This document shows positions 48,647 through 60,879 of a stretch of DNA of 64,000 nucleotides, in pieces. The stretch lies in assembly GCA_949130485.1 (NCBI GenBank), contig OX422183.1, forward strand, positions 12,064,543 to 12,128,542, written 5' to 3'. This DNA comes from Agelas oroides (lineage: Eukaryota; Porifera; Demospongiae; Agelasida; Agelasidae). Each line of letters begins with the position of its first letter. Position 1 is the first letter of the stretch. The notes under the pieces were generated by a model. It saw only the letters and a program-made list of their open reading frames with translations, had not been told where the DNA came from and searched no databases. The position numbers and the translations under genes are program-made.

Positions 48647-51325
48647 ATGGCTACTCGAAAGTGTGGACTGTGTTTGGGGGTAGTTGCGCTGGGATGTTTT
48701 CTCCCTGCAGTGGTTGTCAAGCTTGGTGTTGGTAAACGTTTTGATATGTATTCTGTAGTTCACTAGCTAATTCCTTCCATTAGTAGAGCCTATCAAACAG
48801 AGCTAAACCAACTAGAATATAACTTTTATTGTTTTCCCTTTTATTTGCACAGATGCAATGATAATTGAAGGACCTGGGAACAACACAGTACCAGTTGGGG
48901 CCATTGTGACTTATCACTGTATTGCACGAGGAGACCGTGTTTTCTGGGAAATAAATAACACGGAAATTGTTGGTCAAAGAACTGCTATCTTTATGGCCAA
49001 GGGATTCACATTTAATGAAAGTTTTGCTGACTCCACCATCAACCTCACTATAATGGTTAATGCATTGGCAGGAATCAACAACACTAGGATAGTCTGTTTG
49101 GTATTGCCAGCTGCTGACTACTCCCTTGGAAGCCTCACAGTGATAGGTACATCCCCTGGAATGAGTTACTGGGTAAAGTTAGAGGGCTTTTTGTCGTTAA
49201 TTAGCTTGATAATGATTATATAAGTCTTTAGTTCAGAGAAACCAGTGTAGAACAAATTCGGCCAACAGGCCATGATAATTGTTTAACAATTCAGGTATTT
49301 CACTCCTGTAAGGATGTTGGGTGATGTCTTGGTTGCACAGCTAATACACAATCAGAATATTATTTCTTCAAAATAGATTGCGAAGTTGATCAGCTCATCT
49401 ATATTTTGTCTGCCACTATTTGTCCTGAACACACATGTACACAGGACCTCCTCTTCCACCTGATCCACATCTGTATATGTTCAGTGCTACCACCATACAG
49501 CTCTCCTGGCTACCTCCTTTCTCATGGAGAGAATACCCAATTGTAAACTACACTGTTCAAGTTCACAACAGAGCTACTGGGGAGATGATAAACTCGACTG
49601 TAAATGCAATATCTACTGAGATGCTTTCAACAACAGCTCTGGTGACTTTCATCTACAATACGCCACATGGAGGAGTGGTGCAGAATTGTGAAGAGCTGGT
49701 CTTCAGTGTTTCTGCAGCTAGCATCATTGGATGGAGCAGTCCAGCAGTAGTGACTGGAGGTTTTCCAATAGGTAACTTACACACACAGCATAGTACAGCT
49801 GCTTTGGTTTTTGTTTCTCTTATCTGAAAGTATTTCACAGATGGAGTAAAGATTGGCTCAGTATATATGCACACTCCATTATCTGGGAATAGTGTCAGAT
49901 AAAGTATGAATGCCACTATTCCTTTTAGCTAAAAGCACCTCAAATGGGCTTTCATCTTAGAGTGTCTATTTATTTGTATAGTAAACACATGTATATGTAT
50001 ATTATGCATATTATGAGGAAAATGTGTCTTTAATTCTGCAGCCCCGAGACTGGATACTGCTTCCATTGAGACCATGGTGGCTTTTCAGTTTGATGGTGTT
50101 CCATTGTTGCTTCTAAGTATCGAGGTGAACATTGACCATGTATGCGCTGTATCAGCTACACTTGGACTTGCACTATCTGCACTTGTGTATGCATTGACTA
50201 TTACTTAAGTGTGCTTCTATACTGCATGCAGTTAATAATGCTATGCACAATCCAACACTGCAAACAGATTCATAAGCTTTAAGTATTGAGTAGTTGAGTT
50301 GTTAGTTAGATACAAAAGATGCAACTTTTCTCCTCCACAGCTTCCTGATACATGTCCATTCCAAGAAATGCACTACAGTATAACAATCCAACAGATCTCA
50401 CCCCCACATAACACCCTCAGTGATGCTGGGGAAGCTGCAGATAACATTATTGTAATAGGTCCAAAGACAGTGGTGGGGCATACAAATGTGTATGAAGTGG
50501 TTAACTCCAGCTTGGTGGTGGATACTGTGTACTCAGTTTTAGTAGACTTTGATACCCTGGCTGGGAATGTTTCTTCTAACACTACCTTTGGTAAGCAAAT
50601 GTTTTTTGAAACAACACTGAAAGTTTATGAACACTGGATTTCTTTTTATGCCATTTGGAAACAAACTTATACCTTTGTTGCACAAACTGTCACATGTATA
50701 AATGCCAACTCTCATTACAAAAACAATTTTCTGTTGTCAGTGCATAATGTTTTATGTAGGTTCACATTAGACCAAAGGCCACATTCTGGGAAAGATGGTG
50801 TTTTTTAACGCTATCCGCACTGTTTTCCCCTTCAACAGGCTTGAACAGTACAGTTCCCAGACAGTGTTCCTCCCCAGAGACACATTCTCAACCAACAACT
50901 GATTACACTGACATCATTGCTACTACAGGAGCTGGTATAGTTATTAGCAGTTTGGATTGAAGGCATCATGACATTGCATGAATCATTCCTTGTTGATGTT
51001 TTGTTGCCAGATAATTTGACTGGGTAAAATTTATGCAAACAACATCCATATAGCATGTGCCGATAACCTTTAAGGTGGCAGGTAACCCTACATTTTCAAG
51101 GTCGACAAACCTGGAATCCAAGCCCATAGAACTCTTTGTCTTGGTAAAATTTTAGCACACAGTCCGTTTTAGGAGTCTCAAACCGTTCACTGTCCGTAAA
51201 ATTGGGGATTTTCCCCATTTCCTGTCGGCATTGGCATCCAATAATCAGTTTATAATTAAGTTAGTTAAGATGTGGCCTGGCGGTACCCTTCATGTGGTGG
51301 TCGGAACTTTGAAGATAAGCTTAGA

Positions 51326-51362
<37 letters not shown>

Positions 51363-52959
51363 GTTTAGTAGAGTGCTGTAGTGTCAGTAGCTGTGAGTAG
51401 TACGTAGTGCCTGCTTGTGAAAGCAAGCTTGCATCTAGAAGCAGCAGAAAGGCCACAGTGGCCAAGACTGTACTCATTGGGCAGGCCCAGGTCTTGCGAT
51501 CGTATGCCTAGCCTAGTTGGTGACCGTGGCCAGGTGCTTCGAGTGCTGGGCTGGGCTTTAACTAGAATACGCAATTTATCGTTGGTGCTACACTCTGGTA
51601 CCCAAGGGAGCTGAATGGTGGTTGTGTGTGGAACAGAGCCGTGAGTTGTTTAGCGACATAAGGGGGAGAGGTGGGGCTAGTAATGCTTGCTTGCACTCGT
51701 GAATGAGCCCCTCCCGTAGACAAGCTGTGAATTTTTTGAAACGTGCATTCATTTTGGTGCAGTCAAAGTTGTCCATTCCAAGAGTAGTGACAAACATGAG
51801 TCTAGCCTGACTTTGGGAGTAGCTCTGAACAAAAGCTGGCACAGACTGATTTGAGATACATTGGTGGTTAGGACGCTACCTACAGTGAGCGTGTAGATGC
51901 GTCCATCGAGTGGCAATTTTGGTTCATGAATATATTAATGAGCTACTAAAACCCTTTTTAAAATTAGGGAAAGCAAGATTGCCCTAAACCAAACCCTAAC
52001 CCTGAAACTAGGAGTAACACTGGTCCTGACTGTAACCCAGGTTTATGTTTTCGTTAACCTCCGCCGAGTGACTTCCCCCGCCACCTTAATGGTAATATTT
52101 ATGTTACCCATACAGCTTCATATTTTATCAAATACTTACATCAGCCTCTAATAAAATTTATACTAACTATTAAAAATGTATACCTCATACAGCAATCAGC
52201 ATTATTTTATCTCATAAAGGTATCAGCTTGGTGGAGAAGACTGCAGTAGGTGTGAGTGTTAGCCTTTTCATCGTTATTACATCTGCAATAACACTGTTGC
52301 TGCTGGTTTGTGGCTTCATGTACTGGAGGCGTACATCTGGTGAGTGGAAAGTAACCTGGTTCACCTGATGAAGATGGTCAAAATATTATAAAGTCGTCAG
52401 CAATTTCAAAAATTGAAGCAAATAGTTTTCGTGAGTCAGTCATTGTAGCAGTTCTTTCATTGTTGGTTTCTAAAACCTAGCTACAGAGTAGCTAATTATT
52501 GTGTAGCAAAGACTTGTTTGATATTATCATCCCTATAGTAACAGTCTATATTATAGTAAAATATATTCTCCTGCATTCTTAGATGAAAAGTCAGTCAAGA
52601 AAGTATCTGATGGTATGATGCCTAATCCAATTTATGAAGGACCACTGTATGAGAGTATCCAGCCAGAATTCAACACACTCGCTGCGCCCCAACCAACAGC
52701 AGATGTGATGGAATCATGCTGCCAGGAGAACCCCAATCATCAAGCTGTACCCACTGAAGTGGCCAACAAGATGGAAAACGGGACAGTAATTGAAACGGCT
52801 TGTGCACCGTCTCAGAGGAGTGGTGAAGGTAACAAAGAAAGCAGTGGAGCCTATCCAAACAATGATGACAACTATACGGTCATGAGCCCCATTGGTACCC
52901 TAAATTCAAGTTTCCTACACGGAGGGTGGGGCATTCCAAATTCTGAATCTTCCAAATAA
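48647..52959 (+). CDS. Ig-FN3-FN3 single-pass receptor B
   Basis: A 543-residue paralogue of the receptor at 14.85-20.22 kb. Exons: 48647-48731, 48853-49146, 49445-49771, 50042-50124, 50341-50590, 50839-50934, 52220-52339, 52583-52959; intron phases 1,1,1,0,1,1,1, identical to the paralogue, and exon 5 is 250 bases in both. Signal peptide (CGLCLGVVALGCFLPAVVV), Ig domain (TYHCIARG, VFWEINN, IVCLVLP), FN3 (LSWLPPFSW...VVTGGFP), second FN3 (CPFQEMHYSITIQQ), Thr/Ser stem (347-378), membrane helix then YWRR, and tail 419-543. Tail motifs match the paralogue: NPIYEGP (433-439), LYESI, and DDNYTVM with Tyr516. Intron 6 contains a TTAA transposable element (51,074-52,085). Start chosen as the in-phase ATG giving a short signal peptide; upstream in-frame codons exist. 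Signalling through SH2/PTB partners is inferred. Confidence 0.9.
51074..52085. mobile_element. TTAA-flanked DNA element, copy 1 (in intron 6)
   Basis: Inverted ends GGTGGCAGGTAAC and, reading inward from the right, GGTGGCGGGGGAAG, immediately flanked on both sides by TTAA (51070-51073 and 52086-52089). TTAA duplication is the hallmark of piggyBac-type elements, though the terminal sequence is not the classic one. Contains a run of 25 A near 51,335-51,359 and a minus-strand 84-codon frame (51,588-51,842) shared with the second copy. Confidence 0.75.
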
Positions 52960-54450
52960 GAACAAAAATCTGGCTCTCATTTTTTAGCACATGTTTCATA
53001 CCACAACTTACATACACTTTCATCAACATTGCTCATGCATGCTGCTTAGTGTACTCCCAACAAGTAGTATGTATACTTCACTATTACTTGAAAAAGAGTA
53101 GGAGATGCACTGCTGGAATTTCCTCATAACTTGTACATGTATACTTCACTTTAAATTTGAACCTGCCAAAAAGTGTGGCAATATTTGCACATGACTTTGT
53201 AGCAAACTCAAGTTAAGGACACATACGTTCTCATTTCATTTTGATTGCTCTGCATAATATATGTATAACTTCATAATAATAACAACCTTTGGTCTTCTAC
53301 ATGCACCTAATTTATATGCATACTAGCCTTAATTGTTTCCATGCATGAAGGCATGGAACAGGGTTTTTCAGAAAAAAAAAAATGCAAATTTTAGGTGAGG
53401 ACCAGGAGAATGAGGTTGCCACCACAATATCACTCTGGTTTCCGACTAGTAGAACTGTTCACTGCAGATTTAACAACTGAAAAAAAGGAAGAAGTACCGA
53501 AAATACACTCCCTTGAGCAAACGCCCCCCTCATTAACCCTCAAGTTCTTACAAAGGTACTCGTGTAAACGCCCCCGTATCGAGCTTCTTCTGGGTACGTC
53601 TTTAGTTAGCTTTTTGCTTAGCTCCGTCGTCGATTGTATTTGAAACACAAAATTACTATATATAGCCTCCTTCGCTGGCCACGGCTAATATTTTATTTGC
53701 TCTCCTAGTCTCGTTCCCAGACCGCATTTTCTGGGCACGAGACTAGGGTCGTCCCCTGTCACCACCGACGATGCAAGTTTGCTGCGATGCTTCTCGGCTT
53801 ACTATCAACACAAGCGCCGCTGAGTCCTCGTAGTACACGTTCAGCGAAGCTGCCGTTTTTCCAGAAAGCCGCAGCAGTCGTCGTGATTGTCGCGCGGATT
53901 GCCAGGAACGGAGGGAGGGGCGTATACACGAGACGAATTGAATATTTGAGCAAACGCCCCCTCCCCACATTTGCCTTAAAGTAGTGTGCAAAAAGGGGGG
54001 CGTATTTTCGGGAGCCTGTGGTATTGGAAATTCTTTGTTAAAAGAGGTGGAAAAGTTCGTCTTGTTATTGCGACCACAGCTTTTGAGACAGGTATTGATT
54101 GCCTGATATAAGGCAGATAACTCACTGGGGGACGCCCAACACTCTTGAAGAGTATGTTCAAGAAAGGGGTTGATTAGGTTGGGATGGGGAGTCTTCTGTA
54201 CTATTGTACCAAGGTAAAGGAGGACGAAATGGAAATAATGATGTCAAAAGTTATGTATCAAACATTGAATTTTGTTGGTGTAAATTACTTTTTAAAACGT
54301 TTTTAATGTACTCAGAATCTGATATTAGGGTAAGTGGTTGCAAGTGTTGTGAAAATCCTGTACTTGTGTTTTATGCTCACAATGAAGTTGATGAATATGT
54401 TTGTATGACAATGTACAGATTACACTAAATAGATCTGTTTGATAGTTGTC
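52960..54450. other. 3' flank of receptor B and gene-free DNA
   Basis: The first part presumably holds the receptor B 3' UTR. A short foldback lies at 53,709-53,747 (AGTCTCGTTCCCAGA and complement). No gene is supportable. Confidence 0.45.
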
Positions 54451-55867
54451 TCAACCCTCTTGAGCAAATCTGCTCATTCCAGTGTCTTCATTAGTCCACA
54501 TTTCTAAGAACTGTGTTGCCTTACTGAAACTGGTAAAAACACCTGCTCCTCCAATGCTTTTAAATATAATCTCAAAATCCTTACCAAAACTAGGATACGG
54601 AAGATGATCAGAATGCACATGCTTGGAGGTCTGCAGTTCAAACTGTCGGCATACATGGTGAACGGATGCAATCACTTTGTCTGCTTTACCAATTGTAGTT
54701 GGGTTCACGTTAGCTTTCATAGCATGAATAACAGTTTTAAGTCAGTTCGATTTAGATGTTCCATAAACAAATCGCGTTGGATGTTGGCTCTGGGATAGCT
54801 TCCATGTTGATAAAATGGGTCCGCAAAAGCTGGGCTTTCTCCCTTTCTGAAAATTTGTAGTAGTATTGAAAATAGTGGGCTAACTCACCAGGGGCCACTA
54901 AGCTTCCTGTGTTATACCTGCTATAGGATATGTACCTAACATTTATTGATGATAGCTGTGGTAGGTAAGATTTATTTTGGACATGTACCTAACATTTTGT
55001 GGCATGTACTTCGTAAGATACCTGACATTGATTGTAGCTGGCAGGTATTGTATGATACCTATCATTTCCATGCATATTATTATTTTTCCTGGAAGGAATT
55101 TGTTGTAGCTAATTGAGTCCTCTTGTCTTTGTTTACTGCTTCTTTTGTGTAATTGTGATGGTTTGTTGACTTGAAGAAAATCAGCAAAAACTTCCAGTAC
55201 AGCAATCTTCTTTCTCCATCCCCTTCCCGAATGGCATCATCAAATGCATGCCGCAATAGCCCTAGTGAAAGTAGCTCAATAGCATATAGGTATACCCCAT
55301 CATCACACTTTTCAGTATCTTGATCGTCAATCCTGGGCAACCGAACATAATTCACAACTATCATCTTCGCGAGGTCAGTGACAGATTCAGTGGGGTTGAT
55401 CGACTGCATCACTTTCGCGGCTGCAACAACGTGTATACACCACCAACAACAGGAAGTCTTCAGAAGCGTTCATGTTTTTCTCTGGTATAGCTGTCCTGTT
55501 GATCAAATTGCGTAGGTGGTACATAGCTAGTTCCCTTCTCCATAGTAGAGTTCTGATTGTAAAGTCAACCTCAAATCACTTGCATATGCAGTAATGCTCA
55601 TATGAAATATACTTAGGCTATAATAGGAATACTGTTGTCATAGTAACATTAATCTATTACCAACCTTCATTAAAGTCATTCTTGAGTGCTAGTCTTCCAC
55701 GACTGGAACAAGACGGTCAACACGCTTGCCAAGTGTATCACGGTGTATCTGTGTCCCACAAATTTGCACAACAGTGAGTTGGTCTCCTCCAAGAAGAATA
55801 GAGAAAATTGAGCATCATCAAAATCGAGCACACTGCGATTAAGTTGTTGATGCCCCTCGGCTTCCAC
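54451..55867 (-). pseudogene. DUF6589-type transposon protein, degenerate
   Basis: Minus-strand remnants collinear with the DUF6589 family, a domain found in many multicopy, transposon-like animal and fungal proteins. In order: GGDQLTVVQICGTQ and RLVPVVED followed by TAG where the family has Trp-His (55,690-55,800); YHLRNLINRTAIPEK and ASEDFLLLVVYT (about 55,435-55,530); after a one-base shift VVAAAKVMQ joins the block 55,080-55,412 (DGVYLYAIELLSLGLL, WKFLLIFF, NYTKEAV); then RDLFMEHLNR (about 54,750-54,775) and, after another shift, 54,451-54,720 (SVHHVCRQFELQT, PSFGKDFE). At least one nonsense and two frameshift lesions make it inactive. No terminal repeats were found. Confidence 0.75.
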
Positions 55868-56452
55868 AGTTGGTGGCTACTAGCTCAATATTTTGGCCAT
55901 TTCATCCACTTGTTTTCGTTGCGAAGCAAGACTCCGGGTGGTACCTTCATGTATCAGAAATAACAAAGCAAGCAATTGATGTCAAGCTATTGACATAGCT
56001 AACGTGCACTCACCACATGGTAGGTTCAATCCCTTTGTAAAGAATTAGAGATGCAGCTTCTAATCAGGGTAGCTTTATTAGCCCTTTTGTTCTACACAAA
56101 TGTGCAATTACTAGCCACAGTCTCTATGTACTTTAGCACTGACATATAACCTAAATAGAGCACACTGACTAGCTACACAGTGGTTTTAATCCCTGATCAG
56201 GCTGGCTCCATTAGCACCGAAACGCTGGGGGAGGCTACGCACCTGTAAGATATAATCCAAGCGGCGCCATTTTTTTCCTACCTGAAACCCGGTATTTGAA
56301 ATGCAATTATGACATTCTTTATGCAGAAGGCTCCACCCCATGCAGCTGTTTGGAACACTAGGCCCTGATTTTAATGTAAGAAAGGAATTGCCATTAGGAC
56401 AAGTGAGGAAACATATTACATGCAAGGTTGTCCTATCTTAATACAAATCTCA
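55868..56452. other. Gene-free stretch
   Basis: No supportable gene; it may include the missing N-terminal part of the DUF6589-type pseudogene in unrecognisable form. Confidence 0.35.
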
Positions 56453-56456
56453 TTAA

Positions 56457-57476
56457 GGTGGCAGGGAACCCTGCGTTTTCAAGGTCAACAAACCTGGAAT
56501 CCAAGCTGATAGAATTCTTTGTCTTTGTAAACATATAGTGCACAGTCCGTTTTGGGAATCTTCATCCGTTCACTGTCCGTAAAATTGGGGATTTCCCCCA
56601 TTTCCTGTCGGCATTGACATCCAATAATCAGTTTATAATTAAGTTAGTTAAGATGTGGCCTGGCGGAACCCCTCATGTGGTGGTCGGAACTTTGAAGATA
56701 AGCTTAGATCGACTTAAAAAACAACAACAACAACAAAAAAAAAACAGAGGAGTTTTAGTAGAGTGCTGTAGTGTCAGTAGCTGTGAGTAGTGTGTAATGC
56801 CTGCTTGTGAAAGCTAGCTTGTGTCTAGAAGCAGCAGAAAGGCTACAGTGGCCAAGACTGAACTCACTGGGTAGGCCCAGGTCTTGCGATCGTATGCCAA
56901 GCCTAGTAGGTGACCGTGGCCTGGTGCTCCGAGTGCATGGGCTGGGCTTTAACTATGATGCGCAATATATCGTTGGTACCATGCTGCCGTAGAAAAGAAA
57001 GCTCCAGAGGAGTTGTGTGTGGAACAGAACCGTGAGTTGTTTAGCGACATAAGGGGGAGAGGTGGGGCTAGTAATGCTTGCTCCCACTCGTGAATGAGCC
57101 CCTCCCGTACACAAGCTGTGAATTTTTTGAAATGTGCATTCATTTTGGTGCAGTCAAAGTTGTCCATTCCAAGAGTAGTGACAAACATGAGTCTAGCCTG
57201 ACTTTGAGAGTAGCTCTGAACAAAAGCTGGCACAGATTGATTTGAGATACATTGGTGGTTAGGATGCTACCTAGAGTGAGTGTGTAGATGCGTCCATCGG
57301 GTGGCAATTTTGGGTTCATGAATATATTAATGAGCCACTAAAACCCTTTTTAAAATTAGGTGAAGCAAGATTGCCCTAAAGCAAACCTTAACCCTGAAAC
57401 TAGGAGTAACCCTGGTCCTGACTGTAACCCAAGTTTATGTTTTCATTAACCTCCGCCGAAAGACTTCCCCGCCACC
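56457..57476. mobile_element. TTAA-flanked DNA element, copy 2
   Basis: About 1.02 kb, aligned end to end with the copy in receptor B intron 6 at high identity, with TTAA at 56453-56456 and 57477-57480. Carries the same minus-strand open frame (56,949-57,233, reading PAFVQSYSQSQARLMFV), conserved across both copies apart from its C-terminus. In place of the long A-run of copy 1 it has a mixed CAA/A tract near 56,719-56,745. Confidence 0.78.
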
Positions 57477-57990
57477 TTAAAGCAACACAACAATTACCCA
57501 TGCATGGCGTATATTCAGCTTGTCCTTACTGTTGAGTGACATGTGGCATAGCAGAGTAGCTATAATGCACACTAAGAAATACACTGACACTAAAAGCAAG
57601 CAGCATCTACTTAGTTTGGGTATAAAGTCACTTCTTGCTTCTGTGCTTGAAAGGAAGAGGCAGCATAGATATCTGGACATGTGGGGAAACAATAGGTAGC
57701 ATAAATACATACTTATAGTATTTTATGTATATTATTGAGCAGAAAGAAAAGTAGAGTGGTCATCAGAAAGGAGAGAGTGGTGTATACCATACGGGGCAGA
57801 AACAAAAACAAAGAGAAAGGAGGCAAACTAAGTGTATGTATATATGTGTGCACATGTGTAAGTATATACATGTGCTGTACCTTAATTTTTCACTTGGTTA
57901 TTGTCCTTGGTTACTGTCCTATGTCTGTATGTGTGAGTGAGTGTATGGAGGAGGGGGTGAAGAGAAGATAAATGAAACATGGAGAGGTTA

Positions 57991-58033
57991 TTCCGAGCGA
58001 AGCGAGGCTATACACGCGTTCAATTGAGATTTT

Positions 58034-58084
<51 letters not shown>

Positions 58085-58589
58085 TCGTCAATGGTAAACC
58101 GGAAGTTGGCCTAAAAACTTCGATATCTCAACAATGGTCTACAGGATCACTATCAGACTGGCAGGCATGAAAGCTCTAGCTGTTACTAAACAACTGTGAG
58201 CGAACTGTGTCGGTAGCCCAAGGGAAACAGATGCAGGAGTGAGATATCCGCAAAACACGGATTTCTCCGGAAGGGTAGGCACAACAGCTACCAAACTTAC
58301 TGGTATGACAGTTCCACCTGTGAGCAACCCACGGCAGACAAATAGCGACTGTACCATAAGACAAACATGCTCTTTGTTCTACCAACTCAAGCTTACAACA
58401 GCAGCCATTTTTACATGGTAAGACTGGTCTGGTTCCCAGGATACGTGGATTGGGAACGTAGAAACTATACTTGGGAAATACGAGGGCAAACGCGGACGTT
58501 CGCGGAGCGAGGTCCATTTGCACAATGTGTATCCCTAGTATCATTGTTCCGAGCGAAGCGAGGCTATACACGCGTTCAATTGAGATTTT

Positions 58590-58625
<36 letters not shown>

Positions 58626-59060
58626 ATGGTAAACCGGAGTTGGCCTAAAAAATCCGATATCTCCACAATGGTCTAATGGATCACTGTCAGACTTGCAGGC
58701 ATGAAAGCCCTAGTTGTTTCTAAACAACAGTGAAGAAACTGTGTCGGTAGCCCAAGGGAAACAGATGCTACAGTGAGATATTCGTAAAACACGGATTTCT
58801 CCAGAACGGTAGGCACAACAGCTATCAAACTTACTGGTATGACAGTTCCACCTGTGAGCAACCAACAGCAGACAAATTGCAACTGTACCGCAAGACTAAC
58901 ACGCTCTTTGCTCCTATCAACTTAAGCTTACAACAGTAGCCATTTTTACATTGTAAGACTGGTCTGGTTCCCAGGATACATGGATTGGGAACGTATTTGG
59001 GAAATGAGGGCAAACACGGACATCCGCGGAGCGAGGACGTTTGCACAATGTGTATCCCTA
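57991..59060. repeat. Tandem duplication of about 550 bp with TCG tract
   Basis: Two adjacent units start TTCCGAGCGAAGCGAGGC (57,991 and 58,547) and end near CACAATGTGTATCCCTAG. Each carries a CGT/TCG trinucleotide tract early on (about 58,036-58,090 and 58,591-58,624), of different length. Minus-strand frames of 131 and 104 codons run through both units but are not convincingly coding. Confidence 0.85.
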
Positions 59061-59519
59061 GTAAGAATATCCCAGGCTGTATGGCTTCCATCCAGCTCAG
59101 TGTGTGTATGTTGGGGGGGGGGCAGGGGAAGGGGTCGACCAGCACTGCTCATTACAGAGGCACTCCAGGAAGTGGACTTAGGGGGAGGGGCTTAACTCTT
59201 TAACAACCGTAGGCTATTTACTGGAAGTTTTTATTAGGCTATGGATACCTTCCATGGTCCGTATTTTCACTTCTGCTTGGAGCTAGCACTGGAAACTTGA
59301 GTCAAAGCTTTATTGGCACATTCTCTGTGGGTTCATGACCTCGGACACACCCACTCATTAGCGAGCGTTCAATAGTCAGGGCCCTCCGACCAGAGAACGC
59401 TCCTCTGGACTAAAAGCTGCCTAAAATGCCAGAAATGGAAGGTGAAAGGAATGTTTTCTACGCCCATTTGTGCAAGAAAGCAGACAAATGGCCCACCCGG
59501 CATTGACCAAGGCTTTTCT

Positions 59520-59730
59520 ACACTGCAGAGGCGGAGACAGCTACCAAGAAGTGGGGGGGCTCATGTTCTAAATGTTAAGCTGTGGGGGTGTGGAAACGAG
59601 ACGATATTGTATTTCTCTGTACAACTAGTAGAAAAATTGGGGGGGCTGAGCCCCCCCCAATCTGAAAAGTGGGAGGGCCTAAGCCCCCCCTGCCCCCCCC
59701 CCCCCCCTATATCTCCGCCCCTGTACAGGC
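59520..59730. mobile_element. G/C-tract MITE, hAT-like termini
   Basis: Ends CAGAGGCGGAGA and TCTCCGCCCCTG are inverted, resembling CAGGGGCGGA-type hAT termini. The interior has GGGGGGCTGAGCCCCCC and poly-C tracts. The flanking duplication is unclear. Confidence 0.6.
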
Positions 59731-60879
59731 AGCTACAACCGCCGCCATGCACTATCGCCGCCATGCACTACCAGCCAGAGTGGTGCACCCACCCACCTCC
59801 CCCTGCCCCACCCTTTCTGCTAGCGCAGAACCTATCTTCAAAACAGATTGCACCAACTGATAACATGCGGCAAATCTGACGACGCCAAACGGCGTCATCG
59901 GTTGTAAAAGGGTTAAGAGGTGAACGGTGAATAAGTGATACAAGTCAACACACAGACATGCATTGCCGGCATTCTTGACTGGTTACATGTTTGTTATTTT
60001 TGATTCAGATGAGTGAGTGAATGGCAGGCTTTGATGGCGAAAGAATTTATGCATACATGTCAATAGCTGATGAGACATTTCCTTCCATAGTACACCTCTT
60101 TCCTTCTTTCTGTTTCATAGCTAGTAGCTATACTTATTTCTTTCTTTTAGTCCCATAGTACACCTCTTTTTTGTTTCATAGCTACGTAGTATACTTCTTT
60201 CCTTCTTTTAGTCCCATAGTACACCTCTCTGTCCTCTGAACTATTGGACACACATGCAGCAGTTCACAGGGCCATGAGATAGGAGAGAGCTTAGAGACAA
60301 ATGCTGTGAAAGTAGTGAACCTTACAGAGGATATATCAATGATGCAGAGGGACATTTAACTAGCATTATTGGACAGCTATCAACGGTATGTTAAGTGATG
60401 GTTACAAAGGGAACAACATATTTTAGCCATTTTTGACAAGTGTTTGCTAGTGACCACTGTAGCTTCACAGTACCAGTAATATAGATCATGTAGCAAGACA
60501 GCATAGATTGGTTTCCTTCCTGTCTTTAGTTTTTGAGTCTAATTACCTCAAGATCTTTCGAAAAGAGGAAGAAAGGACTCTAAGTTGGTAAGTCATGCTG
60601 GTTTTCACCTCAAGATCTTTATCTGGTCGTGAAGAATGTCACTTTTAAAGCAGGTCTGCACAAACGGGGATCAAGGTCAAACTTCAAGGCTCCAAGGTTC
60701 TTCACCCCTGGCACGAAGCAGAGCTAACCCACAGTGAGTTTCAGCATTCTACATTGTATGGCTTCAGAGTTAGAGCCACACGAAAAATTAATTTTTCCGA
60801 AAATTTTAGCTTATCTGTTGTTACTAAATCAACCATAACTTTAAGTGAGATTAACTTTATGACCTACAATTTATATCAC
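59731..60879. other. Gene-free stretch with a short tandem repeat
   Basis: About 60,087-60,228 contains roughly three units of 50-60 bases built on TCCCATAGTACACCTCT and TTTCATAGCTA. No gene. Confidence 0.55.

Noticed and set aside
58176..58571. 131-codon minus-strand frame in the tandem duplication
   Set aside because: Frame differs between the two units (104 codons and altered sequence in unit 2), as expected for non-coding DNA.
57991..58640. Possible CRISPR-like regular repeats
   Set aside because: The regular units are simple CGT/TCG microsatellites without spacers, in a eukaryotic setting.
59442..59879. 145-codon proline-rich plus-strand frame
   Set aside because: Produced by poly-C tracts of a hAT-like MITE.
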